Shown here: in pieces, positions 18,033 through 27,202 of the stretch
Layout: every line of letters starts with the position of its first letter
Numbering within the stretch: the first letter of the stretch is position 1
Origin: JBBQHM01 sp038323965
GTDB taxonomy: Bacteria; Verrucomicrobiota; Verrucomicrobiia; Chthoniobacterales; UBA10450
DNA length: 64,000 bases
Direction: 5' to 3'
NCBI GenBank assembly: GCA_038323965.1
Contig: JBBQHM010000002.1
Coordinates: 1-64,000, forward strand
Made by a program: the position numbers and the translations under genes
Notes under the pieces: model-generated
The model's database searches: none
What the model saw: only the letters and a program-made list of their open reading frames with translations
Told to the model about the DNA's origin: nothing

Positions 18033-19298
18033 TTACTTCGTGGCGCTCTTCTTCGCCTTAATAAGTGCCGAAACGGAGTCCGGACGCCCGTTTAGGAAAT
18101 CGATTCGAATTAGTCCCTCCGCCGTCTGGGTAACGGTGCCGGGAATTGCAGATGCGGTAAGATACCAGCCGCTCGGCAATACGACTGAGTCTCTGGGACG
18201 CCCCAGACTCCGATCGAACACGAGCTCGTCCCCCTCCAGTCGATAACTCTGGGGCGCAGAGTAAGTCTCCGACATTCTTAGCCGGATTGATTCTCCCTTC
18301 TTCAACTTCGGGAAGTGAAAGACCACTACTTCCTGATCCGCAGCCACCTGATCGTCTCCGGGATCTATGTCTGCCTTCTTCAGCTTGGCGCCGGTTAGGA
18401 TGTCGACCTTCAAGGCTTCGCCAGTGTCCAATATTTTCCCGGAAGGTTCGGCAACCTTACTACCAGCTCGAACCACATTGAGATACTTATCGGTGCCTTC
18501 CCGCGACTCCGTGTAGTCGTGATAGAGTTTGAACGCATGCGTTTCCGGCTGCTGGAGGAAATAAACGATATCGCGGTCCTGATGCGCGCGCTCACTCAGG
18601 CGATCCTTTTCGGTTGGACCTTCCGGCGCGGGCGGCTCCCAGCTGCGTGCATCGGTCAGCGGGTGCGGTTTGGCCGAGTCGCCGGTTAGTGCTCCCAGTT
18701 TTCCTTTTAGGATCAACGCTGCCTGTCCCGGGGCCTGATGCATAAAACTGATCCGCGTTCGCCCATCAGGTTCCGACAACACCTGTGAAGGAACATTACA
18801 TTCCGTGAGCTGATATCCGGCCGGCAAGACCACGGCGTCCCGCCGAATCCCAAGCGGTCGATCGAAAATGATAGTATCCCCATCGCGGCGGTAACTCTTC
18901 GCGTCCTTATAAGTCTTAATAATGCGGATGCGCGACTGCCCGCCATTAGCCGGGACAGGTCGCGCGAGATGCACTTCAATGTAGTCGCTGTCGGTCTCCG
19001 CATCCGCGAGTCCATGCTCCTTTGCCTGCGCCCCGTTCACCTGTTCGAACTTGAGCGGCTCACCCGACATCATGTCGAACACCGCTTCGTCAGTTGCGAC
19101 GCTACCTTTTCGGATAGGATTCCAGAATAGCTTCGCGCCTGAAGTCGTGGCCGTCACTTCGTAGGTGATCTTGAACGACGCCGACTCCGGCGCGAGCAAT
19201 TCATATTGCGTGTACTCGTCCTGCTCGTTTTGCCATTCTGCAGCGGCTGCTGAGATCGACAGCAAAGCCACACCGGCGGCAACCAATAGCCTGCTCAT
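18033..19298 (-). CDS. Secreted protein of unknown function with a duplicated beta domain
   Basis: I do not recognise the family. The 421-residue protein (from ATG at 19298) has a signal peptide ending SAAAAEW. It contains two homologous units of about 180 residues. Each closes with the same block: SYRRDGDTIIFDRPLG and RRDAVVLPAGYQL in the first, SYRLEGDELVFDRSLG and PRDSVVLPSGWYL in the second, each followed by a short beta-rich tail ending in ALILKG or ALIKAK. The repeats look like beta-sandwiches. An in-frame upstream start at 19388 would put 30 basic residues before the signal and is less likely. It lies 101 bp downstream of the cyclase gene on the same strand. Confidence 0.7.
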   Translation of the reverse strand: MSRLLVAAGVALLSISAAAAEWQNEQDEYTQYELLAPESASFKITYEVTATTSGAKLFWNPIRKGSVATDEAVFDMMSGEPLKFEQVNGAQAKEHGLADAETDSDYIEVHLARPVPANGGQSRIRIIKTYKDAKSYRRDGDTIIFDRPLGIRRDAVVLPAGYQLTECNVPSQVLSEPDGRTRISFMHQAPGQAALILKGKLGALTGDSAKPHPLTDARSWEPPAPEGPTEKDRLSERAHQDRDIVYFLQQPETHAFKLYHDYTESREGTDKYLNVVRAGSKVAEPSGKILDTGEALKVDILTGAKLKKADIDPGDDQVAADQEVVVFHFPKLKKGESIRLRMSETYSAPQSYRLEGDELVFDRSLGRPRDSVVLPSGWYLTASAIPGTVTQTAEGLIRIDFLNGRPDSVSALIKAKKSATK

Positions 19299-19399
19299 GC
19301 CGCAGTTGTCCCGATCATCGCCGTACCGTTTTTTGCGGGCTACCTGCCTGCGCGACGCGAATAACGCGCGGATTCTTGCCAATCGCATCTTAAGAACTT

Positions 19400-22300
19400 T
19401 TATCTTTTGAGGTGTCCGATCTTGTCTGCAATTTCGAGGGCGCGGCGCAACTTGGCTACGGCTCCGTCTGTGTCGCCGCTTTCCGCCGCGGCAATCGCTC
19501 GTCGCGAAACTTCGGCCAATTCATCCGGTATCGGATGCTGGTGAGGCCCGAACAATCCTTTCAGCTGGTCGATCGCTCCGCGAACGTCATCACGCGCAAA
19601 CGAAATCGCAACCAACGGCCACACCGCCATCCAATCAAAACCGTATGGATCTTCCATTGCGTGCCAGAGCTCGAGCGCCTCGGCGGCGGCCACTTCGCTC
19701 TTTTGTATATCTCCGTTACGCCACTCGACCCAGGCAATGTTGGCTTTTGCCATCGCGACGTATTCTGGCATCCCAATTTGTGATGCAACGCTTATCGTCC
19801 TGCCGGCATCGGCACGCGTCCGTGCAACGTCCCCAATTCGGCGATAGGCCACAGTTCGGTAAGTGAGACAACGCGCTTGCAGGGCGATGTCGCCCACGCG
19901 TTCTGCAAACTCCAGAGCAGGATTGAAATGTTCTATCGCGTCCCCAAAATCCTCGCGCCACACCTGGATCAGGCCGCGGACAAACCGGATATGCGACGCT
20001 TCGGATAAATCTGCCGCGCGTTCCGCCTCGCTAACGGCGTTTGCGGCCAAGTCCTTGCACGCGTCGGACGGCCGGAAACGAGATTCCATTAACATCGAGA
20101 GCGCCAGTGTTTTCAAAAACTTCGCGCGCTGAATTGGTGCACCACGCTGCATGATCGCGTCGCGAAACCGGTCCGCGAGCCGACGCATCTCTGCCGTCAT
20201 GCCCTGCCAGTAGAAAAGGTGCATCCGTTCCATCTGGATCTGCACTTTTTCCTCCCACCATTCCGAAGCTGATGCGTCGTGGTCGTCACCAAGCTCTTCA
20301 TCCGCACGATCGTAAGCACGCGCGCTCTCTTCGAAATGGCGTTGCGAACTATGGCTAAAGCCGAGCTTGCGATACATGCGCGAACGCGGCACTACTTCGA
20401 TCGCCGTCAGGAAAGTTAATGCACGCTCGAGCGCGAGCCGTGCCGCCTCGTGGCATCCGGTCAGGGTTAACACGTCGCCCAGATCTTCGTTCAACTTAGC
20501 GGCGACCGAACGATGACCTGTTCCGGCGGGGACGCGGTTGAGTGCTGCGATCGCCGATTCGTAAAATGCAATCGCTTCCGCGTTTGCGAAAGTTGCCTTC
20601 GCTCGCCCTGCGGCGCGCCCGAGATAATGTGCTGCGCGATCTGCATTTTCCGCTCGCTCATAGTGAAACCCGAGCGTCGCGCTATGCTCATCAAGCCGAT
20701 CGGGAAAGAGCGCCTCGATTGCCTGTGCGGTTAGTTGGTGCAACTCCTTTCGTCGCGCCAACAGCATCGAGCTGTAGGCGACGTCATGCGTGATCGCGTG
20801 TTTGAAGATGTATTCGTCCGTTCCGAGCGCCGCCGTTTCGGATACATGCTGTTTTTTCGACAGAATAAACTCGCGCTCCTGCAGCTGCGATAAAGCTTCT
20901 GCCAAACGACGCTTCATGTGCGCGCTTTCCTGATACAAACGCTCCAGCACACGCTTTTGGAACAGGCGACCGACGACTGACGCACGTTGCAATGCCTGCT
21001 TCTGCTCTGACTGCAGACGGTCAATGCGCGCCGCGAGAACCCCTTGCACCGTCTCCGGAATTGCTATGGAGTCGATTCCCCGGATCGCAGTCGCGACGCC
21101 GTCGGCGATTACCACAACGCCCGCGTCTATCAAAGACCGCAGTAACTCCTCGAGGAAGAAGGGATTGCCTTCCGCGCGGCTCAGGATCAGATCGCGCATT
21201 GCATCGGGTAGATTTTCAATGTTCAGCAGTTCGTGAATAAGAGAGCTGCTTTCGTGACGGGTAAGAGGCGCAAGATGGATCGTGCGGCTTGCGTAATTGC
21301 CTGCGCTGAGATCCGCGTGCTGGCCGTTTTCCGCGGGGCGCGCTGCCGAAAGTATCAAAAGCGGGACCTCGCGCGTGAGGTTCCGCTGCATTTCCAAGAC
21401 CTGCAGTGACGAAGGATCGCACCAATGAAGATCCTCCCATACCAGGACAAGAGGCTGCTTGGTTGCTATCGCACGAACGTAATCGCGCGCTGCCGATAGA
21501 ATTCGCGACTGAAGCACTTCAGCCGAGGAAGACTTCACCTCTGCCTCGTCCGCGTCAGTCAATTTCAAACCGAGCATCGAGGCAAGATAAGGAAACCGGT
21601 CTCCCATTCCGTGCTCGTCGAGGCTCAGCCGGAGCTCGTTATTAATTTCGTTCGGCGCTGCACCGGGCGACAGGCCGAGCAAGTTCATCATCGTATCCTG
21701 CGCGAGCCAGTAACTCATGCCCGCTGTGTAGGAGAGCGCGCGACCTTCCGCCCATCTCACCTTCGGCGGCAACAGGGATCGCGCCTCTGCCAGCAGCCGG
21801 CTTTTGCCGAGTCCGGCGTCGCCGATGATCGCGAGCACGCTGCCCGAGCCGCGATTGAGTGCCGCCACCGCTTCGTGTATCAGTGTGAGTTCATCGTCGC
21901 GTCCGACGAGCGACGAGTGCAGCCCTTCGATTCCTCGCGCCGGCTTCGGCGCCGCTTTTAGTCCGACAAGCCGGTACGATTCGATGAGCGCCTCTTTCCC
22001 CTTTACCTTCAGCGGCGCGACCGGATCGAAATCAAACATGTGATGCGCCAACCGGTATGTCGTCGAGCCGACGAAAACTTCACCGATCGACGACGCGTCT
22101 TCTAAACGCGCCGCCAAATTGACCGCGTCGCCCATAACGGAATAATCGCGCCGATTCTGCGCGCCGATTTGCCCGGCGACGACGAGACCGGTGTTAATTC
22201 CAAGGTGCAGGCCAAGCTCCGTTCCATGCTTGGCGTTGAACGCGGAGATCGCGTCCATCATTTCGAGCGCGGCCCGTAGCGCGCGCTCGGCATCGTCCTC

Positions 22301-22669
22301 ATGGGCAACAGGGGCGCCGAACAGCGCCATGATTTCGTCGCCGATGAATTTATCAATTGTGCCATCGTATTTTTGCAACAACGGCACCAGCCAATCGAAA
22401 CACGCGTTGATTAGCTCGCGCACCTTCTCCGGGTCGAGCTTTTCAGAGAGTGCTGTGAAACCAGAAACGTCCGCAAAAAGTATCGTCACTAATTTCCGTT
22501 CCTCGGCATTTGTTTCCACGCCATCGCTGCCGTTTCCGAGTTGCGCGATCTGCTGTCGTAAAGCAGCGATCGCGGAATCGACTATGGCATCACCGAGCAA
22601 GCCGCGCTGTGCCTCCAACCCGGAAATCGCACTGCTAAGACGGTCAAACTCAGTATCGATATCGGACAT
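19400..22669 (-). CDS. Class III adenylate/guanylate cyclase fused to AAA ATPase and TPR region
   Basis: The 1089-residue protein has an N-terminal coiled coil (1-50) and a class III cyclase domain (about 55-235). Metal-binding Asp67 (FADVSGFT) and Asp111 (KFIGDEIMALFG) are present, as is YSVMGDAVNLAARLE for transition-state binding. A STAND/AAA-type NTPase follows, with P-loop GDAGLGKS at 283-290 and VLVWEDLHW as Walker B. The rest, about 600-1089, is TPR-like helices. This architecture fits a soluble signalling protein that may make cAMP in response to a bound partner. GTG at 22723 is an alternative start; ATG at 22669 is preferred. Confidence 0.9.
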   Translation of the reverse strand: MSDIDTEFDRLSSAISGLEAQRGLLGDAIVDSAIAALRQQIAQLGNGSDGVETNAEERKLVTILFADVSGFTALSEKLDPEKVRELINACFDWLVPLLQKYDGTIDKFIGDEIMALFGAPVAHEDDAERALRAALEMMDAISAFNAKHGTELGLHLGINTGLVVAGQIGAQNRRDYSVMGDAVNLAARLEDASSIGEVFVGSTTYRLAHHMFDFDPVAPLKVKGKEALIESYRLVGLKAAPKPARGIEGLHSSLVGRDDELTLIHEAVAALNRGSGSVLAIIGDAGLGKSRLLAEARSLLPPKVRWAEGRALSYTAGMSYWLAQDTMMNLLGLSPGAAPNEINNELRLSLDEHGMGDRFPYLASMLGLKLTDADEAEVKSSSAEVLQSRILSAARDYVRAIATKQPLVLVWEDLHWCDPSSLQVLEMQRNLTREVPLLILSAARPAENGQHADLSAGNYASRTIHLAPLTRHESSSLIHELLNIENLPDAMRDLILSRAEGNPFFLEELLRSLIDAGVVVIADGVATAIRGIDSIAIPETVQGVLAARIDRLQSEQKQALQRASVVGRLFQKRVLERLYQESAHMKRRLAEALSQLQEREFILSKKQHVSETAALGTDEYIFKHAITHDVAYSSMLLARRKELHQLTAQAIEALFPDRLDEHSATLGFHYERAENADRAAHYLGRAAGRAKATFANAEAIAFYESAIAALNRVPAGTGHRSVAAKLNEDLGDVLTLTGCHEAARLALERALTFLTAIEVVPRSRMYRKLGFSHSSQRHFEESARAYDRADEELGDDHDASASEWWEEKVQIQMERMHLFYWQGMTAEMRRLADRFRDAIMQRGAPIQRAKFLKTLALSMLMESRFRPSDACKDLAANAVSEAERAADLSEASHIRFVRGLIQVWREDFGDAIEHFNPALEFAERVGDIALQARCLTYRTVAYRRIGDVARTRADAGRTISVASQIGMPEYVAMAKANIAWVEWRNGDIQKSEVAAAEALELWHAMEDPYGFDWMAVWPLVAISFARDDVRGAIDQLKGLFGPHQHPIPDELAEVSRRAIAAAESGDTDGAVAKLRRALEIADKIGHLKR

Positions 22670-22776
22670 ATGAACGGGGCGCGTCCACAGGAGAGCGCTG
22701 CGCAATCGTTGTTCTAACGACACATTACCGGCTAATCGAGCGGCGTTTTACGCGCTGTCATCCTGCTCCCTGCGTT

Positions 22777-22963
22777 GTACCGCTAACGGCGGTACGATGA
22801 ACCTCCGCGAGAGGCGACCGGTAGGCTCCGCTGCGGAGTTCGACTACGTCCACGCGTCAGCTCTGCAACCGTAGCGCTGAACATCACCGTTCGCGCCGTT
22901 ATACGCTGGTAGGGACATCTCTCCGAGATGTCCGCGGACGCTTTCGGAGAAACGTCCCTACCG
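22777..22963. repeat. Two inverted repeats in the gap before the cyclase gene
   Basis: A short palindrome GTACCGC-TAACG-GCGGTAC is at 22777-22795. A larger imperfect inverted repeat is at 22909-22963, bounded by GGTAGGGAC and GTCCCTACC with inner CTCCGAGATGTCC and TTTCGGAGAAACG. The second ends one base before the stop of the M20 gene and may also terminate it. The rest of 22670-22964 holds no gene I can support. Confidence 0.7.
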
Positions 22964-22964
22964 A

Positions 22965-24461
22965 TCACTTCCCGAGTTCGTAGAGATACTCTACGAAGGA
23001 CATTACGGCCCCGTCATAGCCTTGGATCTTCGGGTTCGAAGATTCAATGACGTAATACTCATCCGGCGCGTGCGCGCCGCTCCCGTGTCCTAATCCGAAA
23101 TGTCCCGCCGCGAGTTTCAATGGTTCGCCAGTGAAGACGTAACCCGGATACGAACCAGCGTTCCGTGGCCACAGCAGAGGCTCAATCCCTGCGCGCTTCA
23201 ACACGGATACTTGCGCCTGGATCAGCGGCGTATTCGCCGACGTTGCCGTCGGATCGTAGCCGCCGGTCACGTTTACTTCGATGTCGCCGAATCCACGCTT
23301 CGCGAGATGCGCCTTTAAAGCCGCGACCGCGTCAGCCGCTTTCATGTCGGGCACAAGCCGCATATCGATCTTGGCAGCCGCGCGATGCGGCAACACGGTT
23401 TTGCCCCCGGGACCAGTGTAACCTCCAACCAGACCCTCGATGTTTACCGTCGGCTGCGATTCCAAACGCTCCATCGCCTGCTGGAACGGTAGATCGCCAA
23501 TCCAATGCTCCGTGCTGAGCTGCTTCTTCATCTGCGCTTCATTCCGCGCCTTCGACGCCGCGGCAATCATTGCCTTCTCTTCCGCGCTGATTGGTAGCGG
23601 CTTCGGATAATTTTCGATAGTAATTTCGTTACCATCCTCGGAGACGAGAGTGTTCAAGGCGTGGACCAGATGCCACGATGGGCTATCGATCATCGCCTTG
23701 AGCGATGAGTGAATGTCTTTCCCCGGACCGCGTCCCCATTTCTCGCCGCTCGATACCAGCTCCAGTTCCACCACGCCTTTCGATCCGAGATTGATCGTCA
23801 CCACGCCATCCGGGTCCTGCATCGTCGATGGCATGAAAACTCCCACGCATTTCTGTAACGCTGCCAGCACTTCCGGCCGCCTAACGAGTTGTGGAATGTG
23901 CGGCGAACCAATCTCCTCTTCCCCTTCCGCCACCATCACCAGATTCACCGGCATCTTCTTGCCGGCGCCTTTGATCGCCTGGAGCGCTGCGAGAAACGCC
24001 GACTCCGGCCCCTTCTGGTTCACCGCGCCGCGTCCCACCATTACTTTCCCAAAGCCCGGCTTCTCGACGACCTGCGCATCGGTCGGCGACGAAGCCCATT
24101 CCGCCGGATCGAACTGCTTCACGTCATACATGAAGTAGAGGCCAACCGTTTTCGCGGCCCCCGCGTCGAGCGTCGCATACACGCCGGGCTTGCCATCGGT
24201 CGGCATGACGTCCGCCTTCTGAAATCCAGCCTCACGCGCGAGCCGCGCCATATACTCCGCGCCCTCAGGATACCCGCGGTTCTCCGCCGCGATCGAGATC
24301 TGCGCGATCCAATCGTGGAGTCGCTTCACCGACTCATCGTGACGTTTGGCGATCTCAACCTTTATCGGCGCGAGGTCGGTGTCGGCTGAAAGCGAGTTCT
24401 CGACCAGCGCAAAGAGCGACAAAGTCGTAACGGCTAAAGCAGTGAGCAGGATCCGGTTCAT
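22965..24461 (-). CDS. Secreted M20-family peptidase relative with altered zinc ligands
   Basis: The 498-residue protein has a signal peptide (1-25) and the M20 peptidase plan with a dimerisation insert at about 240-380. The catalytic acid region AEGEEEIGSPH (179-188) and the late GSGAHAPDE are kept. The first metal-binding motif, normally G-H-x-D-V, reads FMYDVKQFD (Met111 in place of His). The bridging Asp of G-R-G-x-x-D reads RGAVNQKG (Asn148). The enzyme may therefore bind one metal, another metal, or none. I have the impression this variant recurs in related sequences, so it may be a true subfamily. It diverges from the MBOAT gene. Confidence 0.8.
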   Translation of the reverse strand: MNRILLTALAVTTLSLFALVENSLSADTDLAPIKVEIAKRHDESVKRLHDWIAQISIAAENRGYPEGAEYMARLAREAGFQKADVMPTDGKPGVYATLDAGAAKTVGLYFMYDVKQFDPAEWASSPTDAQVVEKPGFGKVMVGRGAVNQKGPESAFLAALQAIKGAGKKMPVNLVMVAEGEEEIGSPHIPQLVRRPEVLAALQKCVGVFMPSTMQDPDGVVTINLGSKGVVELELVSSGEKWGRGPGKDIHSSLKAMIDSPSWHLVHALNTLVSEDGNEITIENYPKPLPISAEEKAMIAAASKARNEAQMKKQLSTEHWIGDLPFQQAMERLESQPTVNIEGLVGGYTGPGGKTVLPHRAAAKIDMRLVPDMKAADAVAALKAHLAKRGFGDIEVNVTGGYDPTATSANTPLIQAQVSVLKRAGIEPLLWPRNAGSYPGYVFTGEPLKLAAGHFGLGHGSGAHAPDEYYVIESSNPKIQGYDGAVMSFVEYLYELGK

Positions 24462-24583
24462 GGAAACGTCATCGCGCGTTCTCGCAACGGAAGCAAATGC
24501 CGCCGTCTTGCCGCCGCCTCGAGCGTGACTGGTTGAAATTTCCGCTTTGCGCGGCCGATGGGCTCTGTTAGACGACTCGCGCG

Positions 24584-26005
24584 ATGTTGTTCAACTCGCT
24601 CACGTTCGTCGTTTTCTTCGCGATCGTGCTCAGCTTGTACTGGAGCATGCGCTCGTGGAACGGGCGCAAGAATCTGCTCCTCGTCGCGAGCTATTTGTTC
24701 TACGGGGCTTGGAATCCGCCGTTCGCTGCGCTGCTCTTCGCGACCACCGCGCTCGATTTTTATCTCGGGCGCAAGATGGGCAAAGTGGAGATGTCCGCCG
24801 AGCGCAAGGCCTGGCTCGTCATCAGCGTGGCGGTGAATCTGAGCATGCTCGGCTTCTTTAAGTACGGGAATTTTCTGCTCGAAAACTTCACCTGGGTGTT
24901 GGCGCGCGGCGGTATTCAATACAAGCCGCCGCATCTCGATGTCTTCCTGCCGATCGGCATCTCGTTCTACACTTTCCACTCGCTCTCTTACACACTCGAC
25001 ATCTATCGCGGCGTCATGAAGCCGACGCGTTCGTTGCGCGATTTCTCGCTGGCGGTTTCATTCTTCCCGCAGCTCGTCGCAGGACCGATCGTGCGCGCGG
25101 GCGATTTCCTTCCGCAACTCGAGGCGCCGCCGAAACCGCAGGAAGGTCGATTCCTTTGGGGTCTGCTGCTGATGACGCTCGGTCTATTCGAAAAAGTCGT
25201 GCTGGCCGACACGATGCTCGCTGGCTCAGCCGATCGCGTTTTCGGCTATGGCGGACCGCTGGTGGCGCTCGATTCCTGGATGGGCGTGCTCGCGTTCGCT
25301 GGGCAAATCTTTTTCGACTTTGCGGGCTATTCCATTTGCGCCATCGGCGCCGCGCTCTGTCTCGGATTCCACCTACGCGACAACTTCCGCTTCCCTTATG
25401 CCGCCATCGGCTTTTCGGATTTCTGGCGACGTTGGCATATTTCGCTTTCCACGTTTCTGCGCGACTACCTCTACATCCCGTTAGGTGGAAATCGGAGCGG
25501 AGCGGCGCGCGCCATGGTGAACCTCATCATCGTTATGTTCATCGGCGGTCTCTGGCACGGCGCGGCGTGGACGTTCGTCGTCTGGGGTTTATTGCACGGG
25601 TCGTATCTTGCGATCGAAAGACTGCTGCGAGGAACGATCAAAGATGCGCCGTGGGCAGGACATCCCGTGATGAAGCTGCTAATCAGCTTCATCACATACA
25701 TCGCGGTCCTGATCGCGTGGGTTTACTTTCGCGCGTCCGACTTCGAAACCGCCAGCCGCTTGATCGGCGGAATGTTCGGCCGCCACGCGCATGCCGACGC
25801 GATCCTCAGCACGCGAGAAATTCTTCAAGTCAGCATCGTGACCTTCTTCCTCCTCCTCGCGCATCGGTCCTTGCGCGACATCTCACTCGAAGCCGCCGTC
25901 GCGCGCCTCCCGCGCTGGACCGTCACCAGCGCCTGGTTCCTCATGGCGGCCGCCATCATCCTTACGCAGGGCAGCAGCAATGCTTTCATCTACTTCCAAT
26001 TCTAA
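24584..26005 (+). CDS. MBOAT-family membrane O-acyltransferase (AlgI-like)
   Basis: The 473-residue polytopic protein matches the AlgI/DltB-type MBOAT family: YLFYGAWNPPF near the N-terminus, FLPIGISFYTFHSLSYTLDIYRG at 121-143, FPQLVAGPIVRAGDF, and WRRWHISLSTFLRDYLYIPLGGNR. The family histidines are His285 (RRWHIS) and His325 (GGLWHGAAW). Such proteins move acyl groups across the membrane for O-acylation of polysaccharides or cell-wall polymers. The following gene, which overlaps it by 26 nt, encodes an SGNH-like partner. No polymerase genes are visible, so the acylated polymer is unknown. Confidence 0.92.
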   Translation: MLFNSLTFVVFFAIVLSLYWSMRSWNGRKNLLLVASYLFYGAWNPPFAALLFATTALDFYLGRKMGKVEMSAERKAWLVISVAVNLSMLGFFKYGNFLLENFTWVLARGGIQYKPPHLDVFLPIGISFYTFHSLSYTLDIYRGVMKPTRSLRDFSLAVSFFPQLVAGPIVRAGDFLPQLEAPPKPQEGRFLWGLLLMTLGLFEKVVLADTMLAGSADRVFGYGGPLVALDSWMGVLAFAGQIFFDFAGYSICAIGAALCLGFHLRDNFRFPYAAIGFSDFWRRWHISLSTFLRDYLYIPLGGNRSGAARAMVNLIIVMFIGGLWHGAAWTFVVWGLLHGSYLAIERLLRGTIKDAPWAGHPVMKLLISFITYIAVLIAWVYFRASDFETASRLIGGMFGRHAHADAILSTREILQVSIVTFFLLLAHRSLRDISLEAAVARLPRWTVTSAWFLMAAAIILTQGSSNAFIYFQF

Positions 26006-27074
26006 TTTTCAACGCGCCATCCCGCCGCTGCCGTGGCGCGGGATCACCGTTGCCGTGGTCGTCGGCGTTCTCGTCGCCGTTGCCGCATGGGAAGTTTACT
26101 GGCGCTCCGTCGGCTTCGAGCCAACGCTGAACAACACCGAAGATCTCTGGGCGCAAACAAGACGGCGCGTCGAGCCGGAGTCGATCGTCATTGTCGGAGA
26201 TTCGCGTGCGTGGTTCGACTGCGACCTGGATGAACTCGAGCGCGGCCTCGGACGACGCCCGGTGCAACTCGCGCTCCCCGGCAGCTGCGCCTATCCCGTT
26301 CTCGCTGATCTCGCCGATGACCCGCATTTCCACGGCACGGTCATTTGCAGCATCGTGCCCCGGATGTTCTTTGTGCCCGGCGGCCCGCTGATCGAGACAT
26401 CCGAGAAAGCCGTGCGTCGCTATCACGGTCAAACGTGGGCGCAACGCGCGAGCCATCATCTCTCGATGCCGCTGGAAGAAAGTTTCGCCTTTCTGAAACA
26501 GCACGACCTCGCGCTCGGTGAGTTGCTGAAAGACATCCCGTTCCCGGACCGCGCGAACGCGCAGGTCCCGCCGCGCCCTCCCCCTTACTTTGCCTCGATC
26601 GACCGCGAACGCCGCGCCCGCATGGTCGAGCAATGCGCCCAGCCTGGTCCGCTCCAGGAGAAAGTGAAGAAGCGCTGGGCCCGGCTCTTCACCCCACCGC
26701 CGCCGCCGAGCTTCATCCCGCCAGAAGTTTTCGCCGCGAAAGCGCGTGAAGCCGTCGAAGCGCGTTACCGCAATACCAAAACGGCCGTCGATAAACTCCG
26801 TGCGCGCGGCGGCAAGATCGTGTTCGTGCGTTTCCCGCTCAGCGGCGAGCTGAAGGAGTATGAAGACAAAGCCACCCCTCGCGCGCAAACCTGGGAACCG
26901 CTCCTCCAGCAAACCGGCGCGCCCGGCATTTACTTCGAAGACTTCCCCGAGCTAGCGAGCTTCACCTGCCCCGAGTGGTCGCACCTCTCCGCGGGCGATT
27001 CCGTGGAATTCACAAAGCGTCTCGTCCCGCATCTGCGTGCGGCGCTCGGCAGCGACTCCGTAGCTGGCCAGTAG
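25980..27074 (+). CDS. Membrane-anchored SGNH-like partner of the MBOAT protein
   Basis: The 364-residue protein has one N-terminal membrane helix (about 20-42) and an extracytoplasmic domain. GDSRAWFD (73-80) looks like the nucleophile block of AlgX/AlgJ/DltD-type SGNH proteins, and ECP-like EWSHLSAGD near residue 335 supplies the Asp/His pair (here W-S-H). A P-rich loop (FTPPPPPSF) is present. It starts inside the end of the MBOAT gene, a strong sign that the two act together: one delivers acyl groups, the other transfers them. The family assignment is moderate because overall similarity is low. Confidence 0.7.
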   Translation: MLSSTSNSNFQRAIPPLPWRGITVAVVVGVLVAVAAWEVYWRSVGFEPTLNNTEDLWAQTRRRVEPESIVIVGDSRAWFDCDLDELERGLGRRPVQLALPGSCAYPVLADLADDPHFHGTVICSIVPRMFFVPGGPLIETSEKAVRRYHGQTWAQRASHHLSMPLEESFAFLKQHDLALGELLKDIPFPDRANAQVPPRPPPYFASIDRERRARMVEQCAQPGPLQEKVKKRWARLFTPPPPPSFIPPEVFAAKAREAVEARYRNTKTAVDKLRARGGKIVFVRFPLSGELKEYEDKATPRAQTWEPLLQQTGAPGIYFEDFPELASFTCPEWSHLSAGDSVEFTKRLVPHLRAALGSDSVAGQ

Positions 27075-27202
27075 CCGCTGCGCCTGTGAGTCGTCGGAAA
27101 GCATCTCTTTCGCCGCGCGCCGCGCCGGTTTTTCCGAGCGTGCCGGCCTTGAATCCGGCTTGCGAATTTCACCACTCCCTCGCTAGCATTTGGGCTATCT
27201 CG

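Noticed and set aside
25986..26912. Minus-strand ORF (308 codons) opposite the SGNH-like gene
   Set aside because: No motifs; the plus-strand gene overlaps its MBOAT partner as expected.
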